DNA of 64,000 nucleotides from Gallionellaceae bacterium (GTDB lineage Bacteria; Pseudomonadota; Gammaproteobacteria; Burkholderiales; Gallionellaceae): contig JAUQWW010000044.1 in assembly GCA_030834965.1 (NCBI GenBank), forward strand, positions 1 to 64,000, given 5' to 3'. How positions within the stretch are numbered: the first letter of the stretch is position 1; each line of letters opens with the position of its first letter. Position numbers and translations under genes: made by a program. Positions 60,384 through 64,000 of this stretch are shown here, piece after piece. The notes beneath the pieces are model-generated. The model saw only the letters and a program-made list of their open reading frames with translations, did no database searches and was not told where the DNA came from.

Positions 60384-62225
60384 ATGTCCAACATGCCGCC
60401 GTTTCTGATCCCAATAGTTGTCGCTGCTTTTGTCGTAGCGCTTGTACTGGCCTTTGCGTATTGGTACTGGCGACCTTCGTCGCGCATCAAAAAAGTTCTA
60501 AACAGGGTCATTCCGCGCATACAGGCATTGCAATCACCTGGGGTATTGGTCAACCGCCACGCAGTGGCTGAGATCATGCAGGCCGACAAAACCCTGAAAC
60601 ACTTGTGGGACGAATACACCGAGACTCTCCATGAGCAATACGACCACGTAGATGGTGAGCGGCGGTTGGTCGCAATTCGTGCCACTGTGCCCGCCGAAGT
60701 CTTCTTCAATACTCAGGTGCTGGTCGATACGCCGCTCAACACCGAGTTTTTTCGTCATCTTCCCGGATTGCTGACCGGCATCGGCATCATCGGCACATTC
60801 TCGGGTTTGATCGTTGGCCTCTCTGATTTTAATCCGACAGGCAGCGCCGAGGCGGTCAAGGTCAGCGTGGATAAGCTGATGAAAGGCGTGAAAGAGGCGT
60901 TTTATGCCTCAGCCGGTGCCATCACCGCCGCGATGCTCATTACCTTTGTCGAAAAGAGCATCCTTACACGGCGTTATAAGCAGATTGAAGTCCTCGCCCA
61001 GACCATCGATACGTTATATGAAGCAGGGGCTGGCGAGGAATACCTGGCACGACTGGTCAAGGCTGCTGAAGAAAACACAGTTCACACTGCTCAACTTAAG
61101 CAAAGCCTGGTTGATGACCTCAAGCAGATTTTGACGGACTTGAGCGAGCGGCAGATTGCAGCCCAGCAAACGCATGGCCAGCAACTCGCGCAGAACATTG
61201 GTCAGGCCATTCAGAGTAGCTTGCAGGCACCGCTCGACCAGATTGCAGCTGCCGTTACGCACGCCTCGGGTCAACAAGGCACCGCAGTCCAGAACATGCT
61301 GGAAAACCTATTGACCGCATTCATGGAGAAAATGGAACAAACATTTGGCGGCCAGATGCACGGACTCAATGAAATGATGGCGCAGTCCACCATCGCGATG
61401 AGCGAAATGCAGAAGGGCTTTGAAAAACTGATTGCGGATTTAGGCCAGACCAGCCAAAAGGCGACTGGCGATTTGACAGACAAATTGAGCGTTGCGCTCG
61501 GTGCCGCCGACCGTCGCCATATGAAACTGGAAGAGCAGATCAGCAACGCTGTCGCTGCACTGGAAGGACAGCGTAAAGCGGCAGCAGAGGAAGAGCAAAA
61601 ACACCTGGGCGAGATGACCAGCAGGACAGGGCAATTTGTCTCTGGCTTGGCACAGGAAACGGAAAAGCTCAGTGCAGAAACACTCAAAGCCGTCGCCGCG
61701 ATGGGACAGTCCATCGACAAAATGAATACAGGCGCACAAGACATGTATCTAGCGGCATCCGAGTTTAAAGATGCTGGAAAGGCGGTATCTGGAGCGATGC
61801 AACAGGGCGCGGCCACGCTTGACACGTTGAGCACCGCAGCGGATCGGGTGAGCATCGCCAGTAGCGGTCTGTCGGCAGTCATGACCGCCAATCAGAATGC
61901 CCAGCAAACGATCCAGGGCATGATCGATGCCCTGAAGAGCGTGGTTGAGCAAGCCAGACGTGAAGCGGGTGTCAGCCAACAAATTGTGAATGACATGGGC
62001 AAGGTTGGGCAGCAGTTAAGGCAGGTTGAGGAGCAAACCCAAGAATACTTCGACCAGTTGAACAGCTTGCTCAACACAGCATTCAGCACATTTGGCGATG
62101 CGGTGACGCGCGAACTCGGCAAGAGCAACGCTGCATTCCAGAGCGAGCTGACGACAGGGACGAATCTGCTCAAAGGCGCCTTCACCGAACTGGCCGCCGT
62201 CGTCGGCACACTCCACAAACCCTGA
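60384..62225 (+). CDS. zorA: Zorya anti-phage protein ZorA (MotA/TolQ-like motor with long tail)
   Basis: 613 residues from the ATG at 60384, chosen for AGGGGAG upstream; a TTG at 60360 is less likely. Three membrane helices: about 6-29 (LIPIVVAAFVVALVLAF), 126-147 (LPGLLTGIGIIGTFSGLIVG) and 173-192 (AGAITAAMLITFVEKS), in the MotA/TolQ/ExbB arrangement with the GTFxGLxxGL motif. Residues about 215-610 are a very long helical, Gln/Ala-rich tail. ZorA forms a pentamer around ZorB and, powered by ion flow, the tail reaches into the cytoplasm. It is followed by zorB after 2 bases and zorC, matching the type I order. Confidence 0.93.
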   Translation: MSNMPPFLIPIVVAAFVVALVLAFAYWYWRPSSRIKKVLNRVIPRIQALQSPGVLVNRHAVAEIMQADKTLKHLWDEYTETLHEQYDHVDGERRLVAIRATVPAEVFFNTQVLVDTPLNTEFFRHLPGLLTGIGIIGTFSGLIVGLSDFNPTGSAEAVKVSVDKLMKGVKEAFYASAGAITAAMLITFVEKSILTRRYKQIEVLAQTIDTLYEAGAGEEYLARLVKAAEENTVHTAQLKQSLVDDLKQILTDLSERQIAAQQTHGQQLAQNIGQAIQSSLQAPLDQIAAAVTHASGQQGTAVQNMLENLLTAFMEKMEQTFGGQMHGLNEMMAQSTIAMSEMQKGFEKLIADLGQTSQKATGDLTDKLSVALGAADRRHMKLEEQISNAVAALEGQRKAAAEEEQKHLGEMTSRTGQFVSGLAQETEKLSAETLKAVAAMGQSIDKMNTGAQDMYLAASEFKDAGKAVSGAMQQGAATLDTLSTAADRVSIASSGLSAVMTANQNAQQTIQGMIDALKSVVEQARREAGVSQQIVNDMGKVGQQLRQVEEQTQEYFDQLNSLLNTAFSTFGDAVTRELGKSNAAFQSELTTGTNLLKGAFTELAAVVGTLHKP

Positions 62226-62227
62226 CC

Positions 62228-62944
62228 ATGCTGGGCACACGACTGGTTATTCCCCGGCGAGGACGCGACGAAGGTGAGAAGCCTTTCTGGATTTCTTATG
62301 CCGATTTGATGACGGCGTTGATGATGTTGTTTCTGGTGGTCATGGCAGTGGCTCTGTTTGCCATCACCAGCCGCAATGATCACCACGAGGCAGAAATCGA
62401 AGCGTGTTTGAGCGAGCTAAAGGATCAAGTAAAACCATACGAAAAAAGCGGCATCGAGCTTAAGGATAAGCGAATCGACTTTGGGGTAAGAGCACTGTTC
62501 GATAATGACCAATATGCCTTGAAGCCAGAAACAGCAAAAGATCTGCGCGCGTTCACACCAATGATTCTCGAATTTGCCAAGAAGGGTTGTGGCAATAAAC
62601 TACTTAAGCGCGTCGTAATAGAGGGCTATACCAGTCAATCTGGTAACTATTTACACAATCTGAATTTGAGCCTCAACCGCGCGCAAAGCGTGCTTTGTGC
62701 GTTGTACGACAAACCGGGTATCGACGAAAATCGGAAACTCGAATCCGGCGAAAAGCAGGATATCCGCAAGTTGTTTGTGGTCGGTGGCTACGCCTCAAAC
62801 CAGGCACGCAAAAAGCCCGATGAAGACCGCCGAGTTGAATTGCGACTGGAGTTTTGGGGGTTGGACGAACCCAGAACAGCAGATGTGGACTACGCCCCAG
62901 AGATCGGGCAATGCAAGCTACAGCACCGTGTCCTCGCCAATTGA
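62228..62944 (+). CDS. zorB: Zorya protein ZorB (MotB-like, OmpA peptidoglycan-binding domain)
   Basis: 238 residues. One membrane helix with the ion-binding Asp: WISYADLMTALMMLFLVVMA, D26 equivalent to MotB D32. After a linker comes an OmpA-like domain: RIDFGVRALFDNDQYALKPE, VVIEGYTSQSGNYLHN and LNLSLNRAQSVLCAL, then RKKPDEDRRVELRLEFW. It anchors the ZorA motor to peptidoglycan. It begins 2 bases after the zorA stop and overlaps the zorC start. Confidence 0.93.
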   Translation: MLGTRLVIPRRGRDEGEKPFWISYADLMTALMMLFLVVMAVALFAITSRNDHHEAEIEACLSELKDQVKPYEKSGIELKDKRIDFGVRALFDNDQYALKPETAKDLRAFTPMILEFAKKGCGNKLLKRVVIEGYTSQSGNYLHNLNLSLNRAQSVLCALYDKPGIDENRKLESGEKQDIRKLFVVGGYASNQARKKPDEDRRVELRLEFWGLDEPRTADVDYAPEIGQCKLQHRVLAN

Positions 62945-64000
62945 AGCTCTACAGCAAAGTCTGAACAAGACTCTTGCTCAGCTTGTTCCTTCAGGCTATC
63001 GCATGCCAGAAGAGGGTATCAAGGCCATCCAGAAAACGGTCGGCACCCTTCGTCAACAACTCGGCGACCGGCTTGTCTCGCCCACCCCTGACAGAATCTG
63101 CTCCGCGCTAAAAACCTTGCGCACTCAAGGAGCGCGGATGCTGGACGGCATGTCGTTCTACTTTGCCTGCTGGGGGTTGACGCAGGGGTGTGCGGGACAT
63201 TCTCCGCTGATCGAAGACGACCAGCCGTTTGCCGATTTCATGGGGGAAATCGAGCACCGTAAACCCGCAAGCCTGATGTGGCGGGGGCTACTCGATGCGT
63301 ACTTTCGCTACGAACCAGAGACCAGACCGGTAGGAAAAGCTAACTGGCAGCGCCTGCGAGCCTGGCTAGAAAATGATTTGGACAACTTGTTGCGGCGCAC
63401 GAATCCGAATCTGCGAGACTGCCTTGCATGGCTCAAAACATTGGAAAGCGAACGAGGATTGCTGAACGCAAGCGATCAGGTCAAACCCTACGCTGCGGAA
63501 GCATTACAGGGAAAACAGGAAAGGCTTGATCGAATCAAAACCGATCTTGATATTCCGCCGACTAGCTGGTTCTGGCGTGAATTGGTGCTGGCACAGATAC
63601 GGGAAGCCACGGCTTTATCTGACGATCACTTTAAGGCAGCTTTGCAGCCGCTGGCTCAATTGCTAAAGGAACACAAGCTTCTCTGGGACGACGGCCTGAA
63701 ATACCTGCTCACCCGCTACCACGCTTGCCAGGACCACGCGGCTCACGAAAGCTTGAAAGCGCTGGCGCTGGAAGCATGGCAAAGCCCTCAGATATCGAGC
63801 CACGGCAAGTGGGGGCATGTTGCTCCTACGGTGAAGGAAATGGTCAGCCAATGGCTGGTGCTGGAAGATTTGCAGGATTTCTTCGAGCTGCTGGCGGCTG
63901 ACAGAGCCGCCGACCAACACCGGCTGAATTTTTGGATGCGTTACATCAAGCAGATCAGCTTTTCGCACATCGCGCTTGGTAAGCACTTATGGATCAGCCG
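62928..64000 (+). CDS. zorC: Zorya protein ZorC (EH_signature domain), 3' end outside window
   Basis: A frame open from a GTG at 62928 (17 bases inside zorB) to the window edge, at least 357 residues; an ATG at 63003 is an alternative start. Helical and Trp-rich: FYFACWGLTQGCAGHSPLIE, LRDCLAWLKTLESERGLLNA, TSWFWRELVLAQI, LWDDGLKYLLTRYHACQ. Near the end RLNFWMRYIKQISFSHIALG matches the EH_signature domain of ZorC (FWxxYxxxI...). In type I Zorya, ZorC and the nuclease-helicase ZorD act downstream of the ZorAB motor at the invasion site. ZorD should lie just beyond 64000. Confidence 0.87.
   Translation, partial: MSSPIEALQQSLNKTLAQLVPSGYRMPEEGIKAIQKTVGTLRQQLGDRLVSPTPDRICSALKTLRTQGARMLDGMSFYFACWGLTQGCAGHSPLIEDDQPFADFMGEIEHRKPASLMWRGLLDAYFRYEPETRPVGKANWQRLRAWLENDLDNLLRRTNPNLRDCLAWLKTLESERGLLNASDQVKPYAAEALQGKQERLDRIKTDLDIPPTSWFWRELVLAQIREATALSDDHFKAALQPLAQLLKEHKLLWDDGLKYLLTRYHACQDHAAHESLKALALEAWQSPQISSHGKWGHVAPTVKEMVSQWLVLEDLQDFFELLAADRAADQHRLNFWMRYIKQISFSHIALGKHLWIS

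Overview
The window looks like most of a mobilisable plasmid, or an integrated plasmid-like element, from a betaproteobacterium. Protein types and gene order suggest the Nitrosomonadales/Gallionellaceae/Thiobacillus neighbourhood; this is inferred from recall, not from a search. One backbone is complete here: an IncP-like relaxase and MobC with an RP4-like nic site and divergent traK/traL/traM-like genes (5.5-9.3 kb), ParA/ParB (16.5-18.7 kb), six iteron-like repeats, and a Rep_3-type initiator (18.8-20.5 kb). No rRNA, tRNA or CRISPR array was seen.

Layout. 0-5.1 kb: the end of an IS30-type element, a DUF2726 nuclease-like membrane protein and a 1,213-residue type IIG restriction-modification enzyme. 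5.2 kb: a 220-bp MITE. 5.5-9.4 kb: mobilisation genes and oriT. 9.6-14.8 kb: an orphan HEPN-like gene, umuDC behind an unusual palindromic operator, a secreted nuclease and an SRAP protein. 14.8-18.7 kb: a KleE-like gene with a RelE-type TA pair upstream, an IS5 relic and parAB. 18.8-29.9 kb: replication region, a large tyrosine recombinase, two more TA pairs, HU, and several broken genes (frameshifted integrase, amber-interrupted exonuclease, a paralogue with a stop codon). 30.4-53 kb: a large metal-resistance block with an HME-type RND tripartite pump, accessory His-rich proteins, HupE, CusRS, a CusF-like protein, and the CopA/CopB pair. 53.2-59.9 kb: IS481, then a row of minus-strand plasmid genes with radC and long direct repeats. 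60.4-64 kb: a Zorya-type anti-phage operon (zorA, zorB, start of zorC) running off the right edge.

How the parts work together. Rep, iterons and ParAB maintain the molecule. The relaxase, MobC and TraKLM-like proteins act on oriT, but no type IV secretion genes are visible, so transfer would need a helper or genes outside the window. The cargo is copper/heavy-metal resistance (sensing by CusRS, periplasmic oxidation and binding by CopA, CusF-like and Met/His-rich proteins, export by the RND pump). Phage and foreign-DNA defence comes from the type IIG enzyme and Zorya. Toxin-antitoxin pairs help retention.

The most notable observations are: a two-gene segment inside the metal block bounded by a good attC-like site and an attI-like junction, so it looks like an integron cassette with no integrase in view; the plasmid-borne Zorya operon; 128-bp GC-rich direct repeats bracketing radC; a gene nested in the relaxase gene with its own Shine-Dalgarno sequence; and a GAAC-N4-GTTC palindrome inside the umuDC promoter.
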